Source of the DNA: Aeromonas australiensis
GTDB lineage: Bacteria > Pseudomonadota > Gammaproteobacteria > Enterobacterales > Aeromonadaceae
Direction: 5' to 3'
NCBI RefSeq assembly: GCF_000819725.1
Contig: NZ_CDDH01000077.1
Location: 1-48,090 of the forward strand
Length of the DNA stretch: 48,090 bases
Position numbers and translations under genes: made by a program. This document shows, piece by piece, positions 8,798 to 18,664 of this stretch; position 1 is the stretch's first letter; the number at the start of each line of letters is the position of its first letter. The notes beneath the pieces are model-generated. The model saw only the letters and a list, made by a program, of their open reading frames with translations. It was not told the DNA's origin and made no database searches.

Positions 8798-10186
8798 ATG
8801 TCATTCAACGAACTGGGTCTGTCTCCGCATATTTTGCGGGCCGTCAAGGAGCTGGGTTACGAACAGCCAACCCCCATCCAGCAGCAAGCGATTCCGGCCA
8901 TTCTGGCTGGTCAGGATGTGCTCGGCGGCGCCCAGACAGGCACAGGCAAAACGGCCGGTTTCACCCTGCCGATGTTGCAGCGTCTGCTGGCCAACCACGG
9001 CCGTGGCCGTCGTCAGGTGCGCGCACTGGTACTGACCCCGACCCGCGAACTGGCGGCACAGGTGGGCGAGAGCATCATCAAGTATGCCCACCACCTGCCG
9101 TTCAAGACGCTGATCGCCTATGGTGGTGTCAGCATCAAGCCCAATCTGGACGCCATCAAACTGGGGGTGGACATTCTGGTGGCCACCCCGGGCCGTCTGC
9201 TGGATCTGCTGACCCAGGGAGCCCTGACCCTGAGTCAGCTGGAAGTGCTGGTGCTGGATGAAGCGGATCGCATGCTCGACATGGGCTTTATCGTCGACAT
9301 TCGCCGCATCATGAAGGCGCTGCCTGCAGAGCGGCAAACCCTGCTCTTCTCTGCCACCTTCTCAAACGACATCAAGGCGCTGGCGGATGATCTGCTGAAC
9401 GACCCCACCCTGATCGAGGTGGACCCCAGCAATACTGCCGCCGAACAGGTGACCCAGCGCATCATTCAGGTGGATCGGGAACGGCGCCGCGAGCTGCTCT
9501 CTCACATGATTGGCCGTGGCAACTGGCAGCGGGTGCTGGTGTTTGTGCGCACCAAGCAGATTGCCGACCGCCTCGCCCAGCAGATGCAAAAAGATGGCCT
9601 CAATACGGTGGCGATCCACGGTGACAAGAGCCAGGGTGCCCGCAACCGGGCGCTGGCCGATTTTCGCAGTGGCGAGGTGCGAGTGCTGGTAGCAACCGAT
9701 ATCGCCGCCCGCGGTCTCGATATCGATCAACTGCCCCATGTGATCAACTTCGAACTGCCCCAGATGGCGGAGGATTACATCCACCGTATCGGCCGTACCG
9801 GGCGTGCCGGTCGCGGTGGCGAGGCCATCTCGCTGGTCAGCCAGGACGAGCTGGGTCAGCTCAAGGCTATCGAAGCCCTGATCGGCCAATCCCTGACCGT
9901 GGAGATCCTGGAAGGGTATGAGCCAAGCGGCAAACCAAGTCGCCAGACTCTGCCGGGCAGCAAGCCGGTGCAGAACCCGCCTCGGGCTCGCGGCCATGCC
10001 AACGCCAAGAGCAGCAATGCCAAGGGCAAGCCAGCCGCGGGCAAGGGCAAAGCCAAGAGCGATGGCAGCAAAAAACCAGCCCCAGCTCGCAAACGGGAAG
10101 TGGTAGGCGAGGATGTCGGATTTACCCCGATGCGCCGCCTGCCCAAAGCAATGCGCGACAGCTATCAGGAGAGCAGCGACGAGTAA
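8798..10186 (+). CDS. rhlE: DEAD-box ATP-dependent RNA helicase RhlE
   Basis: Unwinds RNA duplexes in ribosome assembly and RNA decay. The 462 residues show the Q motif ([13 protein letters not shown]), Walker [18 protein letters not shown], the DEAD box in [18 protein letters not shown], and [11 protein letters not shown] of motif VI. The basic, low-complexity tail after about residue 380, rich in Lys, Ala, Gly and Pro, is typical of RhlE and helps RNA binding. E. coli RhlE has a similar length. The ribosome site AGAGGAG is unusually far (about 12 nt) from the ATG and lies in a small hairpin. Convergent with hutW. Confidence 0.94.
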   Translation: MSFNELGLSPHILRAVKELGYEQPTPIQQQAIPAILAGQDVLGGAQTGTGKTAGFTLPMLQRLLANHGRGRRQVRALVLTPTRELAAQVGESIIKYAHHLPFKTLIAYGGVSIKPNLDAIKLGVDILVATPGRLLDLLTQGALTLSQLEVLVLDEADRMLDMGFIVDIRRIMKALPAERQTLLFSATFSNDIKALADDLLNDPTLIEVDPSNTAAEQVTQRIIQVDRERRRELLSHMIGRGNWQRVLVFVRTKQIADRLAQQMQKDGLNTVAIHGDKSQGARNRALADFRSGEVRVLVATDIAARGLDIDQLPHVINFELPQMAEDYIHRIGRTGRAGRGGEAISLVSQDELGQLKAIEALIGQSLTVEILEGYEPSGKPSRQTLPGSKPVQNPPRARGHANAKSSNAKGKPAAGKGKAKSDGSKKPAPARKREVVGEDVGFTPMRRLPKAMRDSYQESSDE

Positions 10187-10215
10187 GCTCGTGCGCAGCC
10201 CTAACTGCCAAGCCC

Positions 10216-10244
10216 AAAGAGGGAGCCTGCAAGGCTCCCTCTTT
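10216..10244. terminator. Terminator between rhlE and hutW
   Basis: A 12-bp perfect stem (AAAGAGGGAGCC / GGCTCCCTCTTT) with a 5-nt loop lies 30 bp after the rhlE stop. T runs are short on both sides, so it may serve both convergent genes. Confidence 0.75.
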
Positions 10245-10299
10245 CGTTATGGATCGCACGGAGTCGTGCAAGTGCTCCGTGCAAATGCTCCGCTCGGGC

Positions 10300-11661
10300 T
10301 CAGACCAGCGAATGGCGCACCGCGGCGCTACCCTGGCTGGGCGGCGCAGAACCATCGAGTGGATTGAGCTGCAAGAACTCGAACAGGCCAGCCTGCATAT
10401 TGACGTTCCAGAAGCGTCCAGCGAGGGTGAGGTGCAACCGTTCGCTCTCGATCTCGGCCAGCCCGTGCTGCTGCCAGGCGGCAAAGAGCGGCATCAGATG
10501 GGTCAACAAAAGCGCTGGCAGACGATCCAGCGCCAGCACGCCACTGTCGAGGGCGCCACGCAGCAGACCGTCCATCCTTGCATTGGGATTGCGTCCCATC
10601 ACCATCCCGGGCGCCCGCTTGCCACTGGCCAGCGCGTCGTGCCAGGGGGCCAGATCCCGCCCATACATGAGGCCGTGACCAAGAATGCACCCACCAGCCC
10701 CCGCGCCAAAGGGGAGGATCTCCGCACCACGCTTGGCCATCTGGTTATAACGGCTCTGCTCGGCCGGGCTGCGCCGCCAGTGACTGCAAGAGAGACGCTC
10801 CCAACCGTGGGCTTCCAGTTGCTCCCCGCCATAGGCATACATGGTTGCCCGCTGCTGGCCATCGGCGAGCCAATCCAGGGTACCCTTCTCCTGCGCCCGC
10901 TCCAGATTGGTGCCCTGCATGGCGATGAGCTGGTAGAGGTCGACCCCGTGCACACCGCTCGCCATCACATCGCGGATATCCTGCTGCCACACGGCCTCAT
11001 CCTGACCGGGCAGACCGAAGATGAGATCCGCCACGATCACAGCCGCATCATCCCGGGTCAGCTCGCCAAGGCGGGTCAGCAGTGTCTCCCTGTCATCGAA
11101 ACGGGCGGCCTGCTGGCGGACCTTGGTATCAAAGCTCTGCACCCCGAACGAGAAACGGTTGAAGCCCCCCGCCAGGGCCGCCTGCCACTTCTCATCATCA
11201 AAGCCATTAAGGCGTCCCTCCAGCGTTACCTCGGCATCTGCTGCCAGCGGAAAACGGCGGATCACGGCTGCCAGCATGGCCAATTCATCGGCGCTCATGT
11301 CGGTCGGCGTACCGCCCCCCACATAGACGGCTGAAAACGGCATGCTCTGCGCCAGCGGGGTGTCAGCCGCCTGCCCAAGGGAGGCGCACAAAGCGTTGAC
11401 ATAGCGGTTGATCCGCGCCGGATTAGCGCCATTTTCAAAGAAATTACAGAAACTGCAGCGCTTGCGACAAAACGGAATGTGGATGTAGAGGGCACGCTCC
11501 TCAGCTTCACTCTCTCGCTGCCACCAGCTCTGCCAGCCAGCCTCATCCAGCGGGAAAGGACGCATCCCTCCCCGACTGGCGTGAGCCGAAGTCTTGGCGC
11601 TAAAGGCAAACTTGAGGGGGTCCGGCGAGGCGATGCCGATCATCGAAGGGGTCAGATTCAT
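10300..11661 (-). CDS. hutW: Haem utilisation radical SAM methyltransferase-like protein HutW
   Basis: Radical SAM enzyme of the HutW/ChuW branch (HemN-like). In ChuW this branch opens the haem ring without oxygen to release iron. The cluster motif CRKRCSFC (CxxxCxxC) follows YIHIPF in the first quarter, then VYVGGGTPTDM binds SAM and DLIFGLPGQ is the HemN-family motif. Start: ATG at 11661 is listed; a GTG at 11670 is in frame and neither has a strong ribosome site. A near-consensus Fur box lies 25 bp upstream, so expression should rise on iron starvation. The usual partners hutX and hutZ are absent from this window; downstream is the convergent rhlE. Confidence 0.9.
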   Translation of the reverse strand: MNLTPSMIGIASPDPLKFAFSAKTSAHASRGGMRPFPLDEAGWQSWWQRESEAEERALYIHIPFCRKRCSFCNFFENGANPARINRYVNALCASLGQAADTPLAQSMPFSAVYVGGGTPTDMSADELAMLAAVIRRFPLAADAEVTLEGRLNGFDDEKWQAALAGGFNRFSFGVQSFDTKVRQQAARFDDRETLLTRLGELTRDDAAVIVADLIFGLPGQDEAVWQQDIRDVMASGVHGVDLYQLIAMQGTNLERAQEKGTLDWLADGQQRATMYAYGGEQLEAHGWERLSCSHWRRSPAEQSRYNQMAKRGAEILPFGAGAGGCILGHGLMYGRDLAPWHDALASGKRAPGMVMGRNPNARMDGLLRGALDSGVLALDRLPALLLTHLMPLFAAWQQHGLAEIESERLHLTLAGRFWNVNMQAGLFEFLQLNPLDGSAPPSQGSAAVRHSLV

Positions 11662-11685
11662 GGTGGTCACTATTCAGCAAATAAT

Positions 11686-11704
11686 GACAATGATAACGAT
11701 TATC
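11686..11704. promoter_or_regulatory. Fur box upstream of hutW
   Basis: The 19-bp site matches the classical Fur consensus (three GATAAT-type hexamers) at 16 of 19 positions, counted by eye. It lies just upstream of hutW and about 210 bp upstream of the divergent chemoreceptor gene. Confidence 0.75.
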
Positions 11705-11915
11705 GTTACCAGATATTTGTTCTGGATCAATCCGGGAAGCCACTCCCCACACCAAGGTCATTCTGGCAACCTACATTACCGATCTGCTTAACAGATTATT
11801 TACTCAAGAGTGGTTATTGTGTGCCGATAGAGAACTGTCTCCCGCCATTTCTTCTTCTACGATCAAGATGATACGGGATCACATAACAACACCAAGCGCA
11901 TGGAACTGGCCTAAA

Positions 11916-13511
11916 ATGCATAACCTCTCCTTGAACTGGAAAATATTCCTCCCTCTTGCGCTGGTCATCAGCACCACCTTTGGCCTCTGCTTCGAACTCT
12001 CCGCCTGGCTGCAACGGGATCTCGCTATCCGGCTGGCAGAGGAGAAGGTTGAGAGCATCGCCAACACTTATATGGATCAGGTAAACGTGCTGATGATGAC
12101 CGGTGGCATGGCTAACCGGCAGATAGTGCAGACCAAGCTCCAGAGTGAAGCGGGCATCGTTGAAGCCCGTCTGGTGCGCGCGCCGGCCGTCAGCAATCTG
12201 TTTGGCCCGGGTCACCCCGACCAGCAAGTACAAGATGGTCTCGATGAGCGTGCCATCAATCAGGGGGAGGCCATTTTGCAGCAGCAGGGTAACCGGCTCA
12301 CCCTGATCAAGCCGTTCAAGGCCTATCCGGAGTATCGCGGTACCCAGTGCCTCACCTGTCACCAGGTCAATGAGGGGACCGTGATGGGCGCAGTGCGGAT
12401 CAGTTATGACCTCAGCCACACCTTTGGCGAGATCCACCACAACAACCTGATCCTGAGCGGCAGCCTGGCCGCCGTCTTCAGCCTCGGCTTCGGCTTGCTC
12501 TGGTGGGTGTTGCAGCGTTATGTAAAACACCCCTTGCGCCAGCTGCAGCTCACCATGATCCAGATGGCCAAGGAGCGTAACCTCGCCCTTCCCCTGGTCA
12601 ATCACAGCCGGGATGAACTGGGTCAGATGACCCGCGCCGTCAATGATATGGTGCAGGGATTCCGCCACAGCCTGCAAGAAGTAGAAGGGGCCACTCACCA
12701 GCTCTATCAGGAGTCGAGCCAGATCCGCCAGGTTGCAACCCAGACCGAAAACTCGGCCCGCCAGCAAGAGGGGATGACCACCCAGGTCGCCACCGCCGTG
12801 AGCGAGCTGGCCGCCAGCTCTCATGAAGTGCGCGAACATGCCCGCCACAGCGCCGAACTCTCAGCCCTCACCAATCAGGATGCTGCCGACACCAGCCGCC
12901 TCGCCCAGCACTCCATCACCGATATGGGCGAGATGTCGGCAGAGATTGATCGGGTGGATCAGGTGATCCAGCAACTCGACAGCCGCTGCCTGGCGGTTGA
13001 CGGTGTGCTCGAGGTGATCAAGGGGATCGCCGACCAGACCAATTTACTGGCCCTCAACGCCGCCATTGAAGCGGCGCGGGCAGGTGAGCAAGGCCGTGGC
13101 TTTGCGGTAGTAGCCGATGAAGTGCGGGCCCTCTCCAACCGCAGCCGCGCCGCCAGCGAAGAGATCTCCCAGATGATCACTGCCCTGCAAAATGAGGCCC
13201 AGAGCGCAGTTACGGTGATCGGGGATGCAAAAAGCAAAGCCGATGAAAGCATCAGCAAGACCGAAGCGACCCTGGCAGCCATGCAGAACATCATCGAGCG
13301 CATCGCCCGTATCAACGACCTCAACGCCCAGATGGCCCAGTCGGCCGAAGAGCAGGACAGGGTCTGCCATGAGGTAGACAGCTCGGTGAGCGATATTCGA
13401 AATACCTCCAACGACACCCTGGGTCAGGCGCACGCCGCCAACCTCGCCAGCATTCAGCTGGTAGAGCAGTGCCAGAAACTGGAGGCGCTGCTGAAAACCT
13501 ACCGCTGGTAA
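11916..13511 (+). CDS. Methyl-accepting chemotaxis protein with a CxxCH haem c sensor domain
   Basis: Transmembrane chemoreceptor that would signal to CheA/CheW. From the chosen ATG (531 residues): first membrane helix about residues 9-27, periplasmic domain about 30-175, second helix about 177-200, HAMP, then the coiled-coil signalling domain with the hairpin tip [20 protein letters not shown]. The periplasmic domain ends in [15 protein letters not shown]; Cys145, Cys148 and His149 form a CxxCH covalent haem motif, as in Geobacter haem c chemoreceptor sensor domains. That suggests redox, oxygen or NO sensing (inference). In-frame TTG (11817) and ATG (11868) starts would add a polar N-terminus and are less likely. 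No C-terminal CheR-binding pentapeptide is seen. Confidence 0.9.
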   Translation: MHNLSLNWKIFLPLALVISTTFGLCFELSAWLQRDLAIRLAEEKVESIANTYMDQVNVLMMTGGMANRQIVQTKLQSEAGIVEARLVRAPAVSNLFGPGHPDQQVQDGLDERAINQGEAILQQQGNRLTLIKPFKAYPEYRGTQCLTCHQVNEGTVMGAVRISYDLSHTFGEIHHNNLILSGSLAAVFSLGFGLLWWVLQRYVKHPLRQLQLTMIQMAKERNLALPLVNHSRDELGQMTRAVNDMVQGFRHSLQEVEGATHQLYQESSQIRQVATQTENSARQQEGMTTQVATAVSELAASSHEVREHARHSAELSALTNQDAADTSRLAQHSITDMGEMSAEIDRVDQVIQQLDSRCLAVDGVLEVIKGIADQTNLLALNAAIEAARAGEQGRGFAVVADEVRALSNRSRAASEEISQMITALQNEAQSAVTVIGDAKSKADESISKTEATLAAMQNIIERIARINDLNAQMAQSAEEQDRVCHEVDSSVSDIRNTSNDTLGQAHAANLASIQLVEQCQKLEALLKTYRW

Positions 13512-13527
13512 TCGACTTAACATATGA

Positions 13528-13555
13528 AAAAGCGCGACCCGAGGGTCGCGCTTTT
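13528..13555. terminator. Bidirectional terminator between the chemoreceptor gene and aroG
   Basis: A 12-bp perfect stem (AAAAGCGCGACC / GGTCGCGCTTTT) with a CGAG loop starts 16 bp after the chemoreceptor stop. A and T runs flank it on both sides, so it may also end aroG. Confidence 0.8.
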
Positions 13556-13637
13556 GCTTTATGAATTCGATTTGGCCGAACGGCCGCGTTGCTACTCAAG
13601 CGGCGCTCTGACTATTAACAGCGCCGCCAGGATAGCT

Positions 13638-14693
13638 TTAACGGGCGTTACGGGTTGCGACGGCATCCGCCAGATTGCGCAACAGCACTTCGGTATCGGC
13701 CCAACCGATGCAGGCATCGGTGATGCTCTGACCGACGGTGAGTTCACACCCTTCCACCAGATCCTGACGGCCTTCTACCAGATGGCTCTCCACCATCACA
13801 CCAAACACCGCCTTGCTGCCGGCACGCAGCTGACCGGCTACATCTTCGGCCACCACCATCTGGTTCTTGAACTGCTTGCTGCTGTTGGCGTGGCTAAAGT
13901 CGATCATCACCTTTTGTGGCAGACCGGCCTTCTCCAACCCCTTAACCACCTCACCGACATGAGCCGCGCTGTAGTTTGGCTCACGGCCACCGCGCAGGAT
14001 GATGTGACAATCCGGATTCCCTTTGGTCGCCACAATGGCGGAGTGACCATATTTGGTGACCGACAGGAAGTGGTGCGGCGCACTGGCGGCGCCGATGGCA
14101 TCGATGGCGACCTTGATGGTGCCATCAGTGCCGTTCTTGAAACCCACCGGACAGGAGAGACCGGAGGCCAGCTCGCGGTGAACCTGGGATTCGGTGGTAC
14201 GGGCACCGATAGCGCCCCAGCTCATCAGATCCGCCACATATTGGGGGGTGATCATGTCGAGGAACTCGGAGGCGGTTGGCAGCCCCATATCGTTGAGATC
14301 GAGCAGCAACTTGCGACCGATGCGCAGGCCGTCGTTGATCTTGCAGCTGTTGTCGAGGTACGGATCGTTGATCAGTCCCTTCCAGCCCACTGTGGTGCGC
14401 GGTTTTTCGAAGTAGACCCGCATCACGATCTCCAGCTGACCTTTCAGCTCGTCGCGCAACGCCTTGAGGCGCTTGCCGTACTCCAGCGCAGCAACCGGAT
14501 CGTGGATGGAGCAAGGGCCAATCACCACCAGCAGACGATCATCTTCGCCAGCCAGGATATTGTGAATGGCCTGACGGGATTCAAAAACGGTGGACGAGGC
14601 CACCTCGGTAGCCGGAAACTTCTCAAGCACCGCAACCGGGGGTAATAACTCTTTGATTTCACTGATACGAACGTCGTCGGTTTGATGCTGCAT
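13638..14693 (-). CDS. aroG: 3-deoxy-7-phosphoheptulonate (DAHP) synthase, AroG type
   Basis: Condenses phosphoenolpyruvate and erythrose 4-phosphate, the first shikimate pathway step. The 351 residues match E. coli AroG (350) along the whole length, including DDLR-type N-terminus (DDVRISEIKELLPPVAVLEK), VVIGPCSIHDP, MRVYFEKPRTTVGWKG, GARTTESQVHRELASGLS, GFKNGTDG and DFSHANSSK with metal and substrate residues. This favours the phenylalanine-sensitive isozyme, though effector choice is inferred. I chose ATG 14693 because AGGAAG lies 7 nt before it and it matches the AroG N-terminus; an upstream in-frame start would add 15 unrelated residues. A TyrR box overlaps its promoter. Confidence 0.94.
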   Translation of the reverse strand: MQHQTDDVRISEIKELLPPVAVLEKFPATEVASSTVFESRQAIHNILAGEDDRLLVVIGPCSIHDPVAALEYGKRLKALRDELKGQLEIVMRVYFEKPRTTVGWKGLINDPYLDNSCKINDGLRIGRKLLLDLNDMGLPTASEFLDMITPQYVADLMSWGAIGARTTESQVHRELASGLSCPVGFKNGTDGTIKVAIDAIGAASAPHHFLSVTKYGHSAIVATKGNPDCHIILRGGREPNYSAAHVGEVVKGLEKAGLPQKVMIDFSHANSSKQFKNQMVVAEDVAGQLRAGSKAVFGVMVESHLVEGRQDLVEGCELTVGQSITDACIGWADTEVLLRNLADAVATRNAR

Positions 14694-14733
14694 GACAAGG
14701 CTTCCTGCTAGATGACTGCGATTAGGAAATCTC

Positions 14734-14762
14734 AACATAGCCCGCGACAGCGTATGTGTAAA
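14734..14762 (-). promoter_or_regulatory. Promoter of aroG
   Basis: TTTACA (5 of 6) and TATGTT (4 of 6) are exactly 17 bp apart on the minus strand, about 40 bp upstream of the start codon. The -35 hexamer is itself one half of the TyrR box. Confidence 0.6.
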
Positions 14763-14774
14763 TAGGGAATTACA
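14757..14774. promoter_or_regulatory. TyrR box over the aroG -35
   Basis: TGTAAA-N6-ATTACA differs from the TyrR consensus TGTAAA-N6-TTTACA at one of 12 defined positions. Its placement on the -35 element predicts repression by TyrR with an aromatic amino acid, as for E. coli aroG. Confidence 0.7.
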
Positions 14775-14857
14775 GCAATCACAAAACTATTTCATATAGC
14801 AATCTTGCAAGTTATTGAAATGATGCTAGGCAAAATGGCAATGCAGGTGAGGAAGGC

Positions 14858-14882
14858 AAAAAGGCCCGCTCAGCGCGGGCCC
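14858..14882 (-). terminator. Terminator of aroA
   Basis: Stem GGCCCGC / GCGGGCC with a 5-nt loop is followed by five T on the minus strand, 32 bp after the aroA stop codon. Confidence 0.85.
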
Positions 14883-14913
14883 GAAGCGTCGGTGTAGACG
14901 GTTTTGTCAGTGA

Positions 14914-16197
14914 TCAACCAGGCTGGCTGATACTGGCCAGCTTGTCGAAGTAATCCGGGAAGGTCTTCGAGGTGCACTTGGGATCATTGATGGTGACCGG
15001 TGTATCCGATAGCGCCACCAGCGAGAAACACATGGCGATACGGTGGTCGTTGTAGGTGTCGATGGCCGCATGCGTGAGCTGATCTGGCGGAGTGACGGTG
15101 ATAAAGTCATGCCCCTCCTCCACTTCGACCCCCAGCTTGCGCAGCTCGGTCGCCATGGCGTGCAGACGATCGGTCTCTTTCACCCGCCAGTTGTAGATAT
15201 TGCGAATGGAGGTTGGCCCCTTCGCAAACAGCGCGGCAACGGCGATGGTCATAGCCGCATCGGGAATATGGTTCATGTCCATATCCACTCCGTGCAGCGG
15301 TGCCTGCTCCGCCTCGATAAAGTCATCGCCCCAAGTGATGCGCGCGCCCATCTTCTCCAGCACATCGGCGAAGTGGATATCCCCCTGAATGCTCTGTTTA
15401 CCGATACCGGTGACCCGCACCTTGCCCTTGATGGCGCCCGCTGCGAGGAAGTAAGAGGCGCTGGAGGCATCCCCTTCCACCAGCAAATCACCCGGGCTGA
15501 TATAGGTCTGGTTGCCCTTGATGTAGAACAGCTTGTAGTTGTCGTGCTCGATGACCACCCCGAACTGCTTCATGATGTGCAGGGTGATGTCGATGTAGGG
15601 TTTGGAAACCAGTTCCCCCTTGATGTGAATGCGTGTATCACCCGCCGCCATGGGCGCCGCCATCAAAAATGCGGTCAAAAACTGGCTGGAGACGGAACCA
15701 TCGACGTGCACATCGCCGCCCCACAGCCCCTTGGCATCCACCACCAGTGGCGGATAGCCATCTTTTTTCAGGTACTGGATATGGGCACCCGCTTCACGCA
15801 GGGCATCCACCAGATGGCCGATGGGACGCTCTTCCATGCGCGGCTCGCCGCCCAGGGTATATTCACCGGAGCCGAGACAGAGCGCAGCGCAGAGCGGACG
15901 CATGGCGGTGCCAGCGTTGCCGAGGAACAGATTGACCGGCTCTTTTACCGCGAAGCTGCGGCCCAGACCCTGCACGGTGCACTCGGTCTTGTCGGCGGAG
16001 AGCTTGTACTTGACCCCGAGCTGGGTCAGCGCCGCCAGCATGTGACGAATGTCATCGCTGTCGAGCAGGTTGGTCAGACGGGTGGTGCCACGAGCCAGCG
16101 CCGCCAGCAGCAGCGCACGGTTAGAGACACTCTTGGAGCCGGGTAAATTGACCTCACCGGCCACATGAGAAATGGGTTCCAAACGCAACGAATTCAT
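14914..16197 (-). CDS. aroA: 3-phosphoshikimate 1-carboxyvinyltransferase (EPSP synthase)
   Basis: Transfers enolpyruvyl from PEP to shikimate 3-phosphate, sixth step of the shikimate pathway and the glyphosate target. At 427 residues it equals E. coli Aro[18 protein letters not shown] near residue 20 and [13 protein letters not shown] near residue 90 are the class I substrate motifs. The glycine in [10 protein letters not shown] is the residue linked to glyphosate sensitivity, so this is a sensitive-type class I enzyme. AGGAAG lies just before the ATG. serC is upstream on the same strand, as in enterobacteria, but here a strong terminator separates them. Confidence 0.96.
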   Translation of the reverse strand: MNSLRLEPISHVAGEVNLPGSKSVSNRALLLAALARGTTRLTNLLDSDDIRHMLAALTQLGVKYKLSADKTECTVQGLGRSFAVKEPVNLFLGNAGTAMRPLCAALCLGSGEYTLGGEPRMEERPIGHLVDALREAGAHIQYLKKDGYPPLVVDAKGLWGGDVHVDGSVSSQFLTAFLMAAPMAAGDTRIHIKGELVSKPYIDITLHIMKQFGVVIEHDNYKLFYIKGNQTYISPGDLLVEGDASSASYFLAAGAIKGKVRVTGIGKQSIQGDIHFADVLEKMGARITWGDDFIEAEQAPLHGVDMDMNHIPDAAMTIAVAALFAKGPTSIRNIYNWRVKETDRLHAMATELRKLGVEVEEGHDFITVTPPDQLTHAAIDTYNDHRIAMCFSLVALSDTPVTINDPKCTSKTFPDYFDKLASISQPG

Positions 16198-16317
16198 AGA
16201 CTTCCTGTGCTATCTCAAAAATAAACGCCTGTCTGGACGTTAACAGCCTGCGTCCCGCTCGGCAAGGGCACTTTCAGGGGAAATCCCACGGCGAACGCCA
16301 GCGCGCTGGTTCTGTTG

Positions 16318-16348
16318 AAAAAAAGACGCCGAGTCTCCCCGGCGTCTT
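16318..16348 (-). terminator. Terminator between serC and aroA
   Basis: Stem AAGACGCCG / CGGCGTCTT with an 8-nt loop runs into a T run of seven on the minus strand, 76 bp after the serC stop. Confidence 0.85.
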
Positions 16349-16423
16349 GAATCACTGCACTAGCTGGAAGCGGCTCAAGGGTTGTCATGAGAGGCCACCA
16401 GCAAACACATAGGGGCTCTCTTC

Positions 16424-17512
16424 TCAGCCGTGGCGTTTGGCAAAGCCATCCATAAAGCTGACCAGGGCCTTCACTCCCTCCAGCGGCATGGCGTTGTAGA
16501 GGCTGGCGCGCATGCCACCGACGATGCGGTGTCCTTTGAGTGCCAGCAGGCCAGCGGCCTCAGATTCAGCCAGGAACTGCTTGTCCAGCTCGGCATTTTT
16601 CAGCTGGAACGGGATATTCATCCGCGAACGGCAGCTGACATCAACCTGATTGCCGTAGAAGCTCGACTGATCGAGATAGTCATAGAGGAAGTCGGCCTTC
16701 TCCATGTTGCGCGCTTCCATCGCCTCGAGGCCACCCTGTTCTTTCAGCCACTCGAACACCAGACCGGCCAGATACCAGGCGTAGGTGGGCGGCGTGTTGA
16801 ACATGGAGTCGTTCTTGGCAGTGAGCTTGTAGTCGAAAATCGAGGGGACATCGGCTCTGGCCTGATCCAGCAAGTCATCGCGTACGATGGCGATGGCAAG
16901 CCCGGACGGCCCGATATTTTTCTGGGCACCGGCATAGATGATGCCAAAGCGGCTCACATCGAGAGGACGGGAGAGGATGGTGGAGGAGAGATCCGCCACC
17001 AGCGGCACCTCGCCGGTGGCCGGGATATCGAACATCTCGATGCCATCAATGGTTTCGTTCGGGCAGTAGTGAACATAAGCCGCATCGGCGCGAAACGCCG
17101 GGCTCGGCAACAGGTGAGAGATCCCCTGCTCGTTCTTGGCAACCCCCTGGAAGGTCTGGATATCGCCATACTTTTTGGCTTCATCCACCGCGCTCTGGGA
17201 CCAGACACCGGTCAGCAGAAAGTCCGCCTTCTTGTTGGCGCCCCCCAGCAGGTTCATGGGCACAGCGGAGAACTGACCGCGGCCGCCGCCGTGCATGAAG
17301 AGCACCTTGTAGTTGTCCGGCACCGCCAGCAGCTCGCGCAGATCCGCTTCAGCCTTCTCGGCAACCGCCATGTAGGGCTTGCCGCGATGGGAAAGCTCCA
17401 TGACCGAGGCTCCCAGCCCCTGAAAATTACAAAATTCGCGCTGGGCGCGCTCCATGACTTCAACCGGCAGCATGGCGGGGCCGGCGCAGAAGTTGTAAAT
17501 CTGTTTGCTCAT
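16424..17512 (-). CDS. serC: Phosphoserine aminotransferase
   Basis: PLP enzyme converting 3-phosphohydroxypyruvate to phosphoserine, also serving pyridoxal phosphate synthesis. The 362-residue length equals E. coli Ser[13 protein letters not shown] at the N-terminus, [19 protein letters not shown] (phosphate and PLP contacts) and the PLP lysine in [15 protein letters not shown] are all present. GGAAAG lies about 5 nt before the ATG. It is followed by its own strong terminator, so coexpression with aroA would need readthrough or a separate promoter. Confidence 0.96.
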   Translation of the reverse strand: MSKQIYNFCAGPAMLPVEVMERAQREFCNFQGLGASVMELSHRGKPYMAVAEKAEADLRELLAVPDNYKVLFMHGGGRGQFSAVPMNLLGGANKKADFLLTGVWSQSAVDEAKKYGDIQTFQGVAKNEQGISHLLPSPAFRADAAYVHYCPNETIDGIEMFDIPATGEVPLVADLSSTILSRPLDVSRFGIIYAGAQKNIGPSGLAIAIVRDDLLDQARADVPSIFDYKLTAKNDSMFNTPPTYAWYLAGLVFEWLKEQGGLEAMEARNMEKADFLYDYLDQSSFYGNQVDVSCRSRMNIPFQLKNAELDKQFLAESEAAGLLALKGHRIVGGMRASLYNAMPLEGVKALVSFMDGFAKRHG

Positions 17513-17642
17513 GACGCTTTCCGTGAGTGGATGAGAGTAATCGATGACTTGTCAGGTTTTACACAAGAGCAGCCAGCGGATCAAAGGCTTTTTGGGAGCT
17601 GGCTCAACCTTTTACCGTCACTCTGCATCCCCCTTGCAGTAG

Positions 17643-17668
17643 AAAAAGCCCTGAACGGGTCAGGGCTT
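17643..17668 (-). terminator. Terminator of the etfBA operon
   Basis: Stem AAGCCCTGA / TCAGGGCTT with a 5-nt loop and a T run on the minus strand, 70 bp after the etfA stop. Confidence 0.85.
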
Positions 17669-17737
17669 GCAGGGAACATGCACAGAAATGACGGGCAGTG
17701 CGCACAAACGACCACAGCTCAGCCATTTCTGACAAAT

Positions 17738-18664
17738 TTACAGTTTGGCGGTGAGCTCCGGCAGCAGAGTGAAGAGATCCCCCACCAGCCCGTAGTCCGC
17801 CACCTGAAAGATGGGGGCGTCGCTGTCCTTGTTGATGGCCACGATCACCTTCGACTCCTTCATCCCCGCCAGATGCTGGATGGCGCCCGAAATGCCGACC
17901 GCGATATAGAGCTCGGGCGCCACCACCTTGCCGGTCTGTCCCACTTGCAGATCGTTGGCGACAAAGCCCGCATCAACGGCGGCCCGCGATGCTCCCACCG
18001 CCCCACCCAGCTTGTCGGCCAGCGCTTCTATCAAAGCAAACTGCGCCTTGGAACCAAGGGCCCGGCCACCGGAGACAACCACCCGGGCGGCGGTCAGTTC
18101 GGGCCTGCTGGAGCGCACCGCGCGGCGCTCGACCAGCCGGGTACGCCCAGCGAATTCGGGCACGGCCAAGCGTTCGATGGGAGCCTGCCCGCCCGTCTCC
18201 GCCTTGGCAAACGCAGTGGCCCGCACCGTCATCACTTTGACGGGCGCCGAGCTTGCCACTCTGGCAATGGCATTGCCCGCATAGATGGGGCGCAGGAAGG
18301 TGTCGCTGCTCTCGATCGCCGTCACCTCGGAGAGCATCTCCACCCCGAGCCGTGCCGCTACCTGTGGCAGCAGCGCCTTGCCCATGGTACTCGCCGCCAT
18401 CAGGCAGTGGCTGTAACCTTCGCACCAGCTGGCCAGCAGCTTGTCTACCCCATCCAGCAGCCCGTCGGCCAAGCGGGGATGTTCGGCAAGCAACACCTTG
18501 TCGACGCCGCCGAGGGCTGCCGCCTGTTCACTCGCCTCGGTCAACCCTTGCCCGAGCAACAGCAGGTCAACCTGACCGCCGATGGCTCCGGCGGCGGTGA
18601 CCAGTTGTGCCACGTTGTCGGCCAGATGGCCCTGATGATGTTCGGCAATGATCAGCACGCTCAT
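17738..18664 (-). CDS. etfA: Electron transfer flavoprotein alpha subunit
   Basis: FAD-binding subunit of ETF, which collects electrons from acyl-CoA and other dehydrogenases. The 308 residues begin [14 protein letters not shown] and end with the conserved FAD domain: [34 protein letters not shown], and [28 protein letters not shown] is 5 nt before the ATG. That ribosome site is part of the last codons of the small ORF lying between etfB and etfA, and its TGA overlaps this ATG (ATGA), so translation is probably coupled. It works with EtfB and passes electrons to the ETF-ubiquinone oxidoreductase encoded divergently. Confidence 0.95.
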   Translation of the reverse strand: MSVLIIAEHHQGHLADNVAQLVTAAGAIGGQVDLLLLGQGLTEASEQAAALGGVDKVLLAEHPRLADGLLDGVDKLLASWCEGYSHCLMAASTMGKALLPQVAARLGVEMLSEVTAIESSDTFLRPIYAGNAIARVASSAPVKVMTVRATAFAKAETGGQAPIERLAVPEFAGRTRLVERRAVRSSRPELTAARVVVSGGRALGSKAQFALIEALADKLGGAVGASRAAVDAGFVANDLQVGQTGKVVAPELYIAVGISGAIQHLAGMKESKVIVAINKDSDAPIFQVADYGLVGDLFTLLPELTAKL

